In this document: one piece after another, positions 11,318-22,516 of the stretch
How positions within the stretch are numbered: position 1 is the first letter of the stretch
Layout: the number at the start of each line of letters is the position of its first letter
Assembly (NCBI RefSeq): GCF_023973825.1
Contig: NC_090120.1
Coordinates: 1,855,001 to 1,919,000, forward strand
Origin: Plasmodium brasilianum
Taxonomy: Eukaryota > Apicomplexa > Aconoidasida > Haemosporida > Plasmodiidae
DNA: 64,000 nt
Direction of reading: 5' to 3'
Notes under the pieces: model-generated
The model's input: only the letters and a program-made list of their open reading frames with translations
What the model was told of the DNA's origin: nothing
The model's database searches: none
Program-made: the position numbers and the translations under genes

Positions 11318-13146
11318 TTGCGGTCAGGAACAATTTAACGAAATGGGCAAGAAATGGAAGAAAAACGGAGGAAGGGGACGGAAGGGGAAAAAGATGTATG
11401 ATAATGGAAGAAATGGGAATAAAATGGAGGAAAAGGGATGGGAAAAAAAAAAAAAGAAGAAAAAATAAGAAAAAATATGAAAAAATATGAAAAAATAAGA
11501 AAAAATATGAAAAAATAAGAAAAAAATAAGAAAAAAATAAGAAAAAATAAGAAAATATAAGAAAAAATAAGAAAATGTATGAAAAAATAAGAAAAAATAT
11601 TAAAAAATAAGAAAAAATAATATAATAAAATATAGCGAACACTCCATTTCTAAGACATTTTAAAAATATGCTTTCCTCTTTTAAAATTAAAATTTCCCCA
11701 TTTTTTCATAAAGTTTGCTAATCGCATTTTCCTCTGTGTGCTATTCTTTTTCGTGAAGCAATTTTATCTCACCAAGTGGTTATGGGGATGCACAAAAAAC
11801 GAAACAGACATATGCTATACCAGCATGTACGTAGTGGTTTGCTTAAATTTTTTTCCTTTTTAAAATGGGGAAATATTTTATTCTTTTACACATTGAAAAG
11901 GTATTCCAGATCAGAGGATTACTGCCTTTACTTTTGCTTTTGCTTTTGCTTTTTCTTTTTCTTTTTCTTTTTTTTTTTTTTTCCCTTTTCCTTTTTTTCC
12001 TTCCCTCTTTTCTTTATTTTTCCTTGCAGAAGAATGATTACTCGTGGCGCAGGCCAATGTCGAGTTCCCGTCGTTCTCTGCACATACATATATGTGTAAT
12101 GTAAACGTGTAAACGTGTAAATGTGTAAACGTGTAAATGTGTATGTGCGACAAGTCCGCAATTTGGAAGAACAAATAAAGTCACTTGACGTAGTTTGTGT
12201 AAATTTATTTTACATGTAAGACTTAGAGGATGTTAAAAAAAAAAAAAAAAAAATATAGCCCTTTCCTTTTATTCTTTTTTAAACACAAGGGAAAAAGCAT
12301 ATTTCATTATGACTACCGGCTGGGGGTATTTTACCTAAGCTTGTGCGTATGCTTGAAACGTACTTACGCGTAATACGTATGTGAATACATACGTATAAAC
12401 GCGTGTATATATATATATATATATATATGCAAGCATGTATACACTTTTTTGCCTTTTTTCATGAAATTCCTTCTTACGATATCCCTTTTTGAATTCCATT
12501 ACAGTCCTTTTTTTTTTCTTTTTTTTTTTTTTTGTATTCCTTTTTGCGATAATGTATAAAAACATTTATGTATATATGTATTCACGTATTTACTAATTAA
12601 CCCATATTTTTTTTTTTTTTTTTTTTTTTGAAGTGCACACCACTTGTCCTTTTCTCTTTTTACCTTTCCCATATTTACCGCAGTGGGGAAAGCAAAAATG
12701 GAGTTTACATTTGTAAGTTGATTCCAGTATGCGAGTGGAAATGTCAAACAGTGGAGTTGAATAAGTACAGTGAAATATTTTTATTTTATTATTTCATCGT
12801 TCCATTATTCCATTGTTCCATTATTCCATTATTTTATTGTTGCATTATTTTATTATTCCATTGTTTTATTATTCCATTGTATTATTGTTGCATTATTTTA
12901 TTATTCCATTGTTTTATTATTCCATTGTTTTATTATTCCATTGTTTTATTATTTTATTTTTTTTTTTTGAGCTATTAAGCAGTAATAGCGGCATTATTGT
13001 ATGTGAAAAAAAAAAAAAAGGAAAATAATAAAGATTGGCAAGGTGCAAATGGTTAATTAATTACTTATGTCGTATTTAGGTATGCTCCTTTATATACGTC
13101 TTGTTCGTCCAATCTTTTCCAGAAAATATGCAATGTGTAAACGGGT

Positions 13147-13200
<54 letters not shown>

Positions 13201-13858
13201 GTACATATATGCAGGGAGCAAACTTTTGTAAGCCTGCTAGAGCTCGTCCAAATAGCTCTTATCGCGATTTATAACTGTTATAAAGCATTATATTTTTAAT
13301 TAGAAAAATGTAAATTGTTTGAATATGAGGTTCCCTTTTTGATTGTCCTTTCGATGGTGAAGACTTTGCTCTACGGGTGAGGGCATTTCATCAGTGCTCG
13401 TGAAGAAGCGTGCTCACTCTTATTTTTCAAGCTCTATCCCACATACATGAGGAAATGTACAAACATATGCAAATATGTAGATAAATACGAAAATGTACAT
13501 CCATATGCAAATACACACATAAATATACCACGACATACGTTTTTGCACTGACCATATGGAGCTGTTGATGGGTGTATGTAAACAATATTAACATTGAAAG
13601 GAAAAAAAGGAAGAAATATACGAGCACGTGCGCAGGGAAATAAAAAAAAAAAAAAAAAAAAAAAAAAAATGATACATTTAATTGGCAATTTTAAAAGATG
13701 CCCGTTGCACACTAAGGGAACTTCCTTTCGGGCATTTTGTATGTATTACGTTCTTCGCTTTTTTCCACTTCTTATCCTTTCTTACTTTCTAAGAAGATGT
13801 GCACACAATGATAAACACCTTCCCCCTGCCCCTCCCCCCAACCAATAGCAGTACCACA
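11318..13858. other. Intergenic region with repeats and scattered splice-like coding fragments
   Basis: No assignable gene. It contains an A-rich imperfect repeat (11455-11640), a CTTTTG run (11930-11970), a TTATTATTCCATTGT repeat (12777-12960) and a (TA)n tract (13151-13196). Several short plus-strand pieces are flanked by AG and GT signals (about 11864-11900, 12041-12105, 12684-12712, 12983-12998, 13215-13227). They may belong to a small multi-exon gene; see findings. Confidence 0.6.
12777..12960. repeat. TTATTATTCCATTGT-type minisatellite
   Basis: Tandem units of about 15 bp with variants (TTCCATTGTTTTATTA, TTGCATTATTTTATTA). Confidence 0.85.
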
Positions 13859-15313
13859 CTAATATCTCAACCAGTAGGTTTTTTGGCGTAGATCAATGTA
13901 CTGAGGCATACCATGCAATGCACCTATGGCAGCAACAGCTATATCGCGGTCATGGAGGTATTTCCAAGCAACTCTCTTTACTTCATCTGTGTCTATTTCA
14001 TTTAATCTTAAAATAAATTCTGCTAATGGAATTTTTCTTCCGTAAACTAATATCTGTCTTGACACTTCTTCAGCTAAGGTAGATGATGATTCAAATATAC
14101 TAATAAGCTGCGTTTTTAATTGAATTTTGGCTAGCTCTACTTCCTCATCTGTAATACTATAACTTAAGGAAGTAATACCAAACATTAATTCACCAAGGGC
14201 ATGCTCAACAGCTAGCTCATCGCATTGTACATAAAAGCCAAATAGACCTGTGTTATTATAACATGTATTGAAAGAAGTAAAATAGTCAGCACATCCTATT
14301 GTCATCTTATTACATATATTATTAACAGTTCTGTTAGCAGATAATTTACCTGGTACTATACCCTCTTCATTTTTTTTGTAACTACCAATTATACATTGCA
14401 TTAACATGAAGGTGATAGAGTCAGGTGATTTCCATTCTACTCCTTCAAATGCAACTGCTACATGTGCACTTGGCCCTGAGTCATCATCTCTAACAATGAT
14501 TTCGGAACCGCAAAAGAATGGTTTTTCATCTATATTATTTTTTGTCAATATAGCTTTTTCCTGCGGTTTGAAGTGACCAAAATTCTGTTCAGCTAACTTA
14601 ACAATCTGTTCATGTTCTACATTTCCAACTGCGCATAAAACCATTCTATCGGATGTATAATTTTTCTGTATGTAATTTAAAATTTCTTGCCTGTTCATAT
14701 TTTTTATATTTTCCACAGGTCCTAAAATAGTATATCCTAATGGATGATCTCTAAAAGCAGTCATGTGTAATTTATCAAAAATTACTTCATCCTTTGACTT
14801 CTCTACTTCTTCCATCTCTCTTAGTATTACATGCTTTTCCATTTCTATTAAATTTTCATCAAATACACTATTCGTTAGTATATCCCCTAACAGTTCAATA
14901 CACCATTTTATATCTTCTTTAAAGCATTTGCAATAGTAACCCGTCTGTTCTCTAGCTGTATATGCATTTAAATGTGCTCCCATGTTTTCTATCTCTTTTT
15001 CTAACTGTATTCTGCTTCTTTTACGTGTTCCCTTGAATATCATATGCTCTAAAAAATGTGCAACACCGTTGTTATACTTGTTTTCATATTTACTCCCACT
15101 ACTTATCCATATACCTACTGTAGGTATTTCACAGCTATTTTTTACTGTAGCAATTTTTAGCTTATTCGGTAATTCACTAACTTTTGTAATTGTCTGATTG
15201 GCTATTTCTTGCGCTAGGTTTTGTGTTGTTTTGTTCCTTCGAGCAAAAGAGAAAATGCTCCCCCCGTGGGTCCAAACAATGGTACTTTGCACTCTTTTCC
15301 GGAGAAGGAGCAT
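13859..15313 (-). CDS. MPPB: Mitochondrial processing peptidase beta subunit
   Basis: 484 residues, the usual length of the family. It is the catalytic M16 subunit that, with MPP-alpha, removes presequences from proteins imported into the mitochondrial matrix. The N-terminus is Arg/Ser-rich without acidic residues (RKRVQSTIVW...ARRNK), a mitochondrial presequence. The inverted zinc-binding motif HFLEH is at residues 86-90, followed by MIFKGT. The distal zinc ligand is in the REMEEVEKSKDEV segment near residue 165. The second M16 domain contains GPSAHVAVAFEGVEW, and the protein ends TYWLRY, a normal MPP-beta/core-1 C-terminus, so it is complete and intronless. In most eukaryotes MPP-beta is homologous to or doubles as complex III core protein 1; whether it does here cannot be read from sequence. 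Confidence 0.97.
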   Translation of the reverse strand: MLLLRKRVQSTIVWTHGGSIFSFARRNKTTQNLAQEIANQTITKVSELPNKLKIATVKNSCEIPTVGIWISSGSKYENKYNNGVAHFLEHMIFKGTRKRSRIQLEKEIENMGAHLNAYTAREQTGYYCKCFKEDIKWCIELLGDILTNSVFDENLIEMEKHVILREMEEVEKSKDEVIFDKLHMTAFRDHPLGYTILGPVENIKNMNRQEILNYIQKNYTSDRMVLCAVGNVEHEQIVKLAEQNFGHFKPQEKAILTKNNIDEKPFFCGSEIIVRDDDSGPSAHVAVAFEGVEWKSPDSITFMLMQCIIGSYKKNEEGIVPGKLSANRTVNNICNKMTIGCADYFTSFNTCYNNTGLFGFYVQCDELAVEHALGELMFGITSLSYSITDEEVELAKIQLKTQLISIFESSSTLAEEVSRQILVYGRKIPLAEFILRLNEIDTDEVKRVAWKYLHDRDIAVAAIGALHGMPQYIDLRQKTYWLRY

Positions 15314-16137
15314 CTTATATGGAGCGTACTGAGGTAGGGGGATAAAATGTGTTTGCGCAGTGTGTAGTATGTACTATGTATAGTGTGTATTTGTGCAAAG
15401 TGCACTATCGAAGTATGTAATGTACACTATATGGCGTGTTGTTCGCACTGATGTTACCCCAAGCGACTATCTCAGATAAAGATAGTTGAAAACACGATGC
15501 ACCAGAACGAATACGCTTCTACATCATATCATTCAAGCATTAACGTAGTAACATAGCACGAAGAAGAGCCGAGTGGAAGAGATACTATTTCGCTCAAAAA
15601 TGGGAGGCACAATGAGATATAAAAAATTATTTCTTTATACATAAATAGTAGTATGCATATACATATATACATACATGAGCCTATATGTATGCACTCCCCC
15701 ACACAAACATAAAATGCTTTATTTCTTATTCTGGTAGGCCCCTTTCGAAAATAAATAAAAAAAAAAAAAAAAAAAAAAAAAGGGAATACGAATATAAAAA
15801 AGCGTTTAAAAGTGGGCCCATTAAAGCTGGTGTACACTGCGCGGCAAATGCATAAGTACGTAAATAAGTACATACATATATATGTATATAAATACATACA
15901 TACAGGCAGGTACATATATTCAACTACTCACTCTTAGATGTTCAAACAAATTCAAGCATACGCGCAGGAACTCGTTTCCAGTGACGCATATGCTTTTGCG
16001 TATGCCCGAATGAGCTTACCAATTTTTTTTTATTTTAATTTGAATTGGCTGATAATGTTTTTTTAAAAAGAATTACGTTAAAAAGGGGAAGCACAGACTT
16101 ATGACTGTACATCAAAAAAAAAAAAAAAAAAAAAAAA

Positions 16138-16275
16138 ATAAGAATAAATAAAATAAGAATAAATAAAATAAGAATAAATAAAATAAGAATAAATAAAATA
16201 AGAATAAATAAAATAAGAATAAATAAAATAAGAATAAATAAAATAAGAATAAATAAAATAAGAATAAATAAAATA
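16138..16275. repeat. 15-bp tandem repeat TAAGAATAAATAAAA, about 9 copies
   Basis: Essentially perfect units following a 23-bp A tract. Because 15 is a multiple of 3 it generates long Tyr-Phe-Ile-Tyr-Ser and Ile-Leu-Phe-Ile-Leu frames that are not genes. Confidence 0.95.
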
Positions 16276-16524
16276 CTCAAAATAAGGAAAACACGCAAAA
16301 TAAGGAAAATGCATAAAAAAAAAATGAGAGAATAGATGAAAAAATAAAATAAAATAAAACAGGACGTAAATCTGATTATTGTACGTGCATAACCATTTTG
16401 AAAACAAGTATGTACAAATGATAAGGAACAAACTGTTCGTTCACAAAATTAAAAGAAAGCAGGGGCAATGATACTACTATACATATAGTATTTATTTGTG
16501 CAGGCTAGAGTGAAAAAAAAAGAG

Positions 16525-16557
<33 letters not shown>

Positions 16558-17544
16558 ATATTTTAAATACTAAAACAGTGTGAGGCATATTACTTTTAAT
16601 GAAATATTATCGGAAAAACTGAAAATTCGTTTTTTATCCTTTTTTTTTTTTTATAATTATTTCGAAAAGGGACTTTGCCACGGGTACAGCTTGACAGATC
16701 ACCATTTCCTATGCTACATGTACTGTCGTTCAAATATGTACACAAAAATTGCATACATTACATGTACATGTATGAACGTATATATATATTTATTTATTTA
16801 TTTTAATAAAGTGGCTTCTTTATTTGTAATTATCCCTTTCCCAGAGGTACTTTAACAAAGGAGGGTCGTTCAACGTAAAGATGATACTTCCCCTTACGCA
16901 AAGGGATAGCAATGGATAGGTTCGTGCGTTCATATATTTTATATATGAACAAGGAAGAACGAACTCTACAGATGTGTAAAAGTGTTTTTGGAATGTACAC
17001 GGATGTTAGTACCCATATGTAGTGAAATTTTGTATAAAAAAGGAAAAACTTTCATTCTGCATGGGTACTTGTTTATTTAGGGGAAAAAATACCATTTGCG
17101 TTTATTCCTCCTAATTGCCCCTTTGTACGTGTACAAGTGTATGTATATGTAGGTGTACATGTACACACATACATATACCCATTAATTTTTTTTTTTTTTT
17201 TTTTTGTTTATCTGTCATTTCACGTACATGCTAATGTGGAAACAAAACGTGGCAGCTAAATTTACCGAAACATCTTAATGTTACTCGCTCTTTTTATTAA
17301 AACCATAAAAATGGAAAATTTTCAAACTGGATATCCAGTCTTTATATAACGTCATGTACCATGTTGTTAATGCGTTCACCTGACCGAGAAAATGAGGATT
17401 GTTCATACTTAATTAAATATAAGAAGGAAACAAAAAGAAAGAAAAGAAAAAAAAAAAAAAATGGTCTTGACTGTTGTTTCATTAAAATTAAAATTTTCAC
17501 GCTGATGAGCAGTTCAACAGAAGAATACATACATAAAGAAGCGC

Positions 17545-17700
17545 TCGTATGTATACACAGACATACACAAACATACATAGACATACATAGACATACACAG
17601 GCACACACAGGCATACACAAACATACATAGACATACACAAACATACATAGACATACACAAACATACATAGACATACACAGGCACACACAGGCATACACTT
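17545..17700. repeat. Degenerate ACATACATAGAC/ACATACACAAAC minisatellite
   Basis: Twelve-bp units built from 6-bp ACATAC-like half-units, with a higher-order pattern that includes CACACAGGC blocks. Confidence 0.85.
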
Positions 17701-17763
17701 ATGTACTGACAAAATGGGCTAGACTGGTTAAGTATAGGGGCACCTTTTTTTGGAGCCAAACAC

Positions 17764-18747
17764 CTAAATATCTATCGACTTAATTTTTAATAAAGGCAAA
17801 TGTAACACAATCTTATTATGGGTGAGAAATGCATTTTCTACGTACAATAGTTGTACATTGTTTTCTTTTTTGGAGTTTATCAGTTTTCCCCTTATGTTCC
17901 ATTTGTTCTCTTTCGATTCCTTCAGTTCATTTAACGTGTCAGTTATTGCCTGATCCCGAAAAAAAAAAAAAAAAATAAAGGGGGGGGGGAAAAAAACATA
18001 CATAGAAACATGCATACGTACGTATGCGCAGAAATATGTATAATGTGTGCATATGCAGATAAGTATACAAAGGTTAACGTAGGAACACACCTACAGAAAT
18101 GGCGTAAAAATATTAACAATGTCTTTGCATATCCGTATGAACGATGAGAAAAAGCACAAAGAGGGATAGTTGTCATGTATTCTTTCTTCTTTTTTTTCTT
18201 CTTTTTTTTCTTCTTTTTTTTCTTCTTTTTTTTCTTCTTTTTTTTCATCTTTTTTTTCATCTTTTTTTTCTTCTTCTTTTTCTTCTTTTTTTTCTTCTTC
18301 TTTTTCTTCTTTTTTTTCTTCTTTTTTTTCTTCTTCTTTTTCTTCTTTTATTGTTTTTTTCCATTTTGTATGACTTACTAATTGAAATGAAAAAAGAATT
18401 TTATTATATAAGCTCCTGCTTATAACTCTTTTCTGTAAATACATATTAAGAAGGTAAATAAGGGACTCCCCTATAACAAAATGGAAATGAATATCATCAA
18501 TGATTGGTATTTTTATATGATAGCACTGTCCATTATATCTGTTAATATTTATACACAAATAATGCTTATCATTGTTTTTGTTCTCTTCATTTGGTTTGCT
18601 CAACCCTTTGAGTGAATCTTCATCATTATTTTTATTCCTTCTACATCTGTTGAACTTTTTACATTCGTCTGAGTGTTTTATTAATGGTGATGGTAAGCTA
18701 TCTTCATTGATGTTTTCAAAATTTTGAAAAAAAAGTTTGTCATCCAT
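17764..18747 (-). CDS. TOA2: TFIIA gamma (small) subunit, two exons
   Basis: Exons are 18379..18747 and 17764..17949, joined in phase 0 for 184 residues. The donor is GTAAGT (18378 downward) and the acceptor ATCAG just above 17949. TFIIA gamma with TFIIA alpha/beta stabilises TBP on the promoter. Joining the exons places GESLIYLLNMYLQKRVIS directly before LAITDTLNELKES and WNIRGKL, which follows the four-helix domain, the RAIN/AL segment and the start of the beta domain (family VNFRGSL). The last part, VQLLYVENAFLTHN, aligns with the family's TFVLNDVEF strand. The first about 85 residues are an Asn/Lys-rich extension absent in yeast and human. From memory a P. falciparum homologue was predicted at PFI1630c, next to MPP-beta, which agrees with this position. 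The 429-nt intron holds a repeat that makes a false Glu/Lys-rich reading frame. Confidence 0.85.
18182..18352. repeat. 12-bp repeat CTTCTTTTTTTT within the TFIIA gamma intron
   Basis: About 14 units, some reading CATC for CTTC. Read on the minus strand in the frame of exon 1, it encodes Glu/Lys repeats, but it lies between a consensus donor and an acceptor. Confidence 0.9.
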
Positions 18748-20158
18748 CCATGAAGGGGCGATAGTAAAGGTTAGCAGCAGGGGGGGAGGAAGTACATAGA
18801 AGTGTATATACGTAAGGATGCTCTTTAGTACGGATGCCTTTTAGTATGTGTGCGCTTATGTATGAGCTTACGCACGTATGCACATGTACGTATGTAACAT
18901 TAAGTATAAGCGGGCTGATTCGTACTGTATAAATGGTTAGCCGAACTTCTGGGCACTTGACTTGCATTATGCTCTTAAGTAACGCAGATTGTATGGAATG
19001 TTATCCCACTTATTTGCTGCCCCTTATGCTATATTTGATGTATTATATTATTTTATTTCGTTATACATTATTTCATTTCATTATACATTATTTTATTTTA
19101 TTATTTTTTATTTCATTTCATTATATATCATTTTATTTCATTATACATTATTTTATTTTATTATTTTTTATTTCATTTCATTATATATCATTTTATTTCA
19201 TTATTTTTTATATCATTTTTTGAGGTATTTTCTTCACTTTCCCGAGAAGCTTTGTACTCATCAGAGTCAAGTTAAAAACATCATAATATAGAATGATGTG
19301 TATGAATTGTGTATGTATGCACATGTATGTGTTCTGCTTGATCACCTATGACAAAAATGTAGAAGTACGCTAAATAGATAAGAGGAAAACACTTCTCTTT
19401 TTCGACTCTTATATGTCAAGAAGAAAAAAAAAAAAAAAAAAAATAGAAAAAGCACTATCTGTAAAAAATATATTTTTTATTTTTGTTTTGTTATGCTTTA
19501 TTATGTTTTATCATATTTTATCAAGTTTCGTTATGATTTACCATATTTTTTTATGTTTTATGTTTTATTTTTTTTTAAATCAGGTTAAGGAAAAAGGTAT
19601 TTTTGGCTAGTCAGTAGTACATAGGGAATAGAGAAAAAAAAAAAAAAAAAAAAAAAAAATTTTCTACACATTGAGCAAAAAAAAAAAAAAAAAAACCCCT
19701 CTACACATAAAGCGCTATAAAGACAAGGTAATAGAATGCAAACAAAATTAACTTATGACAAAACAGAAGTTTATAATTTTTTTTTTTTTTTTTTTGATTA
19801 GTTAAATTAAATTATTCATTTAATTTGTCAAAGTGTGCATCGTTGGACGCATTTATGTTTTTGTTTAATGAGTACAGGTTTGCGTGAGCAACACAGGTAT
19901 TGTGTATTCGGCACTCTGTATGTGTGTGAACGGGCAAGTGAATGGGGGTATAAATATGCACTAGATAAAATATGCCCCCATTGCACACATGCGCACGTGA
20001 AAATTTGTATGTACGTATATGTGTATGTGCACATGCCTCACGTGAATACACTGCACGTACATATGCTTCTACAGTAAGACCATACGTTGTACGCTTTCTT
20101 TTTTTTTTTTTTTTTTTTTTTTTGGGAACTCTCTATAAAAGTATAACTCACTTCCATC
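18748..20158. other. Intergenic between divergent TFIIA gamma and delta-tubulin genes
   Basis: No gene seen. It holds a TTATTTCATTTCATTATACA minisatellite (19040-19215) and poly-A/T tracts at 19425-19443, 19632-19662, 19675-19695, 19779-19796 and 20099-20123. The last T tract lies 35 bp upstream of the delta-tubulin start, so the stretch presumably contains both promoters. Confidence 0.7.
19040..19215. repeat. Minisatellite of TTTCATTATACATTATTTTA-like units
   Basis: Nested 15- and 20-bp units; a block of about 60 bp is repeated almost exactly (near 19086 and 19136). Confidence 0.85.
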
Positions 20159-22231
20159 ATGACGGTGCTGACCATTCAAGTAGGACAATGCGGGAATCAA
20201 CTCGGCTTTGCATTTTTCGACATAATGTACAAACATATATGTGCATCAAAAAATGAAAATTTTAGAAATATGTTAGTTAATATGTATTTCGATGAGGAAT
20301 GCCATTACGAAAACAACCTCTTTCCAGTCATTGAATATGATGCATATAATTATAACAAAGGAAGAAAATGCTACATACATGAAAATAATAACATACCTTG
20401 TTTAAATAATTATATTGCAAGGTGCATTTTAATTGATATGGAACCTAAAGTGATTGAAAAGTGCTTGTATTCAAATTTATCAGACAAAAATTGCAACGAT
20501 TGTAGTTATACAAGCAAAAAAAGTAAAAAAACGAAGGAAAATTATGATCATGGTCAGACGGAAAGGACAACAGGAGGGGAGACGGGTCAGAAATATGTTT
20601 GCGGTCTTGAAGAATATTATGAACCTGTAAATAATTTTGTAAAAATATTTAATAAGGACCATAAGGGATGTACCGGGGGGGAGAAGTCTTATAATGGATC
20701 TGAAGTGAAGCAGTACAGCCACTCCTATGGGCAGTATAGTGAACCCGATGGGTCGAATAATTTCCCAGATGAGCAGTTTAATTTATCTGAAGTGCAGCAT
20801 AATTTTCCGGATGGGCTATACAATGGGGGAGAAAAAAAAGGTAGAAAAATCAAAAGTGAATATTATATCAACGAATGGAAATATAACAACACCAATTTTG
20901 TGTATGGCTTGAACGGGTCAGGAAATAATTGGTCATACGGTTTTAATGTTCATGCAAAAAATATTTGTGAACATTTTATTAATTTAGTAAATAAAGAGTT
21001 CGAAAAAAATGATATGAAAGAAAGTATAGATAATATATTATTGTTTCATAGTTTAGCAGGCGGTAGTGGAAGTGGTATCAGTTCGTATATATCGTACATG
21101 TTAAAAGATGAATTTCCCAAAATCAATTTATTTAATATATGCGTCCTTCCTTATATGTTTGGGGAAATTAGTGTACAGAGTTTGAATTCTATATTATGTT
21201 TGTCCTCCCTTTATGATGTGTCCGATTGTTTGATCCTTTTTGAAAATGATAAATTTGAATTAATGTGTAAAAGAATTAATAATGAAAATATAAATACAGA
21301 TGAGATTAATAAATACATTAGCTTATTTTTAGCTTATACCATTGGGTTACCCATAGATTTTACTAATTTAAAAAATAGCAATACGTATAAATATTCGAAT
21401 ATTATGAATTGCATATTGGCAGATCTGTGTTGTCATCCTAACTATAAATTATTATCAACACGTTATCTACCACAAGTTTTTAAAGAAAATATGAAATTTG
21501 AACAAAATTCTTTTAACATGTTATTAAAGCGAATGCATAAAATGGTAATAAAGGGTAGTATACTAGACTCTGATGTGACGAATACCAAAGGTATGATACC
21601 AATGACTGAGTCGTCTAACTTGGATGACTACTTTGCTCGCTTGCCGTCCAGGAGTTTACATAAGAGCGATATTTTTTCCAGAAATATACACATACCTATA
21701 TATTTAAACGAGGCTCTTAGCAAGTCTTACGTGAATAGAGAGTATAACGCAATATTTTTAAAAAAAAATGCAAAAAGTTATTCGTCCAAAGGTCAAACCA
21801 GTCATCGCACACATCAGGCTCAACACATGCATCATTTAAAAAATATCACAGAGCCCCTATCCGGAAACAATTACACTCATAATAATATCATTTTTAACTG
21901 CAAAATGATAATGCGGGGAGAAATTAACGAAAATATTAATCTGGACTTATTTAAAAACCACGTTTTATATAATAACAAATCATTACATCCGATGGAGGTA
22001 TATATTGATGAAAGCAAACACTTTTCCCATAACAGTTTATCTATGATATCGAATTGCTTAAGTCCAATACCAACTTTAAAAAAAATTTTGCAAAAAGCCA
22101 AAATGTTATATGCAACAAATGCGTATATTTATCAGTACAACAATTACGGTGTAACACATGACCATGTTCATAATTCTTTGATGTCCGTGGAGCAGATTGT
22201 TAACTCGTACGAAAATTTATCCTGTGAGTAG
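20159..22231 (+). CDS. TUBD: Delta-tubulin
   Basis: Single exon, 690 residues against about 450 in other eukaryotes. The start MTVLTIQVGQCGNQLGFAFF is the delta-tubulin N-terminus (family MSIVTVQLGQCGNQIGFEVF) with the nucleotide-contacting QCGNQ. The tubulin signature loop is GGSGSG within LAGGSGSGISS near residue 301, followed by the family-typical GEISVQSLNSILCLSSLY and LFEND. The C-terminus (AYIYQYNNYG..., then VEQIVNSYENL) matches the delta-tubulin end. The extra length is an Asn/Gly/Lys-rich insert at about residues 115-250 and another at about 480-560. Delta-tubulin is required for triplet microtubules in basal bodies, so a role in male gamete axoneme formation is likely by inference. 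Confidence 0.95.
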   Translation: MTVLTIQVGQCGNQLGFAFFDIMYKHICASKNENFRNMLVNMYFDEECHYENNLFPVIEYDAYNYNKGRKCYIHENNNIPCLNNYIARCILIDMEPKVIEKCLYSNLSDKNCNDCSYTSKKSKKTKENYDHGQTERTTGGETGQKYVCGLEEYYEPVNNFVKIFNKDHKGCTGGEKSYNGSEVKQYSHSYGQYSEPDGSNNFPDEQFNLSEVQHNFPDGLYNGGEKKGRKIKSEYYINEWKYNNTNFVYGLNGSGNNWSYGFNVHAKNICEHFINLVNKEFEKNDMKESIDNILLFHSLAGGSGSGISSYISYMLKDEFPKINLFNICVLPYMFGEISVQSLNSILCLSSLYDVSDCLILFENDKFELMCKRINNENINTDEINKYISLFLAYTIGLPIDFTNLKNSNTYKYSNIMNCILADLCCHPNYKLLSTRYLPQVFKENMKFEQNSFNMLLKRMHKMVIKGSILDSDVTNTKGMIPMTESSNLDDYFARLPSRSLHKSDIFSRNIHIPIYLNEALSKSYVNREYNAIFLKKNAKSYSSKGQTSHRTHQAQHMHHLKNITEPLSGNNYTHNNIIFNCKMIMRGEINENINLDLFKNHVLYNNKSLHPMEVYIDESKHFSHNSLSMISNCLSPIPTLKKILQKAKMLYATNAYIYQYNNYGVTHDHVHNSLMSVEQIVNSYENLSCE

Positions 22232-22516
22232 AAGCTTCATGAGGGGGGGGGGAGAATCCATACATCCACATCCAGATCGCATGAATGTACGTATTGAAGT
22301 GAATGCACATGTATGTATATATGAATGTACTGAAGCAAGTATATATATATGCATGTACAATGGAGGAGCAGTCTCGATGTATTTCTGTTTTTTAAAATTA
22401 CTTTTCACATTTTCCATATTTTTCACATCTTTACAATGTACACACATATATTATCACGTATGCGTGAGAAGAGAGCCATTTTAACCCTAACTACACTTTT
22501 ATACTATATCAACCAC

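Larger units (their letters stand above)
15314..17763. other. Intergenic, with minisatellites
   Basis: No gene I can support. It holds the 15-bp repeat at 16138-16275 and the 6/12-bp telomere-unlike ACATACATAGAC/ACACAGGC repeat at 17545-17700, plus several poly-A/T tracts. A coding-like segment at about 16590-16740 is open on both strands and could not be assigned. Confidence 0.6.

Noticed and set aside
17545..17700. Telomeric repeat
   Set aside because: The unit is ACATAC/ACACAG-like and not the Plasmodium telomere motif GGGTTYA; it lies inside a gene-dense region.
18091..18378. Glu/Lys-repeat C-terminus of the exon 1 reading frame of TFIIA gamma
   Set aside because: It lies between a consensus GTAAGT donor and a CAG acceptor; removing it restores the TFIIA fold.
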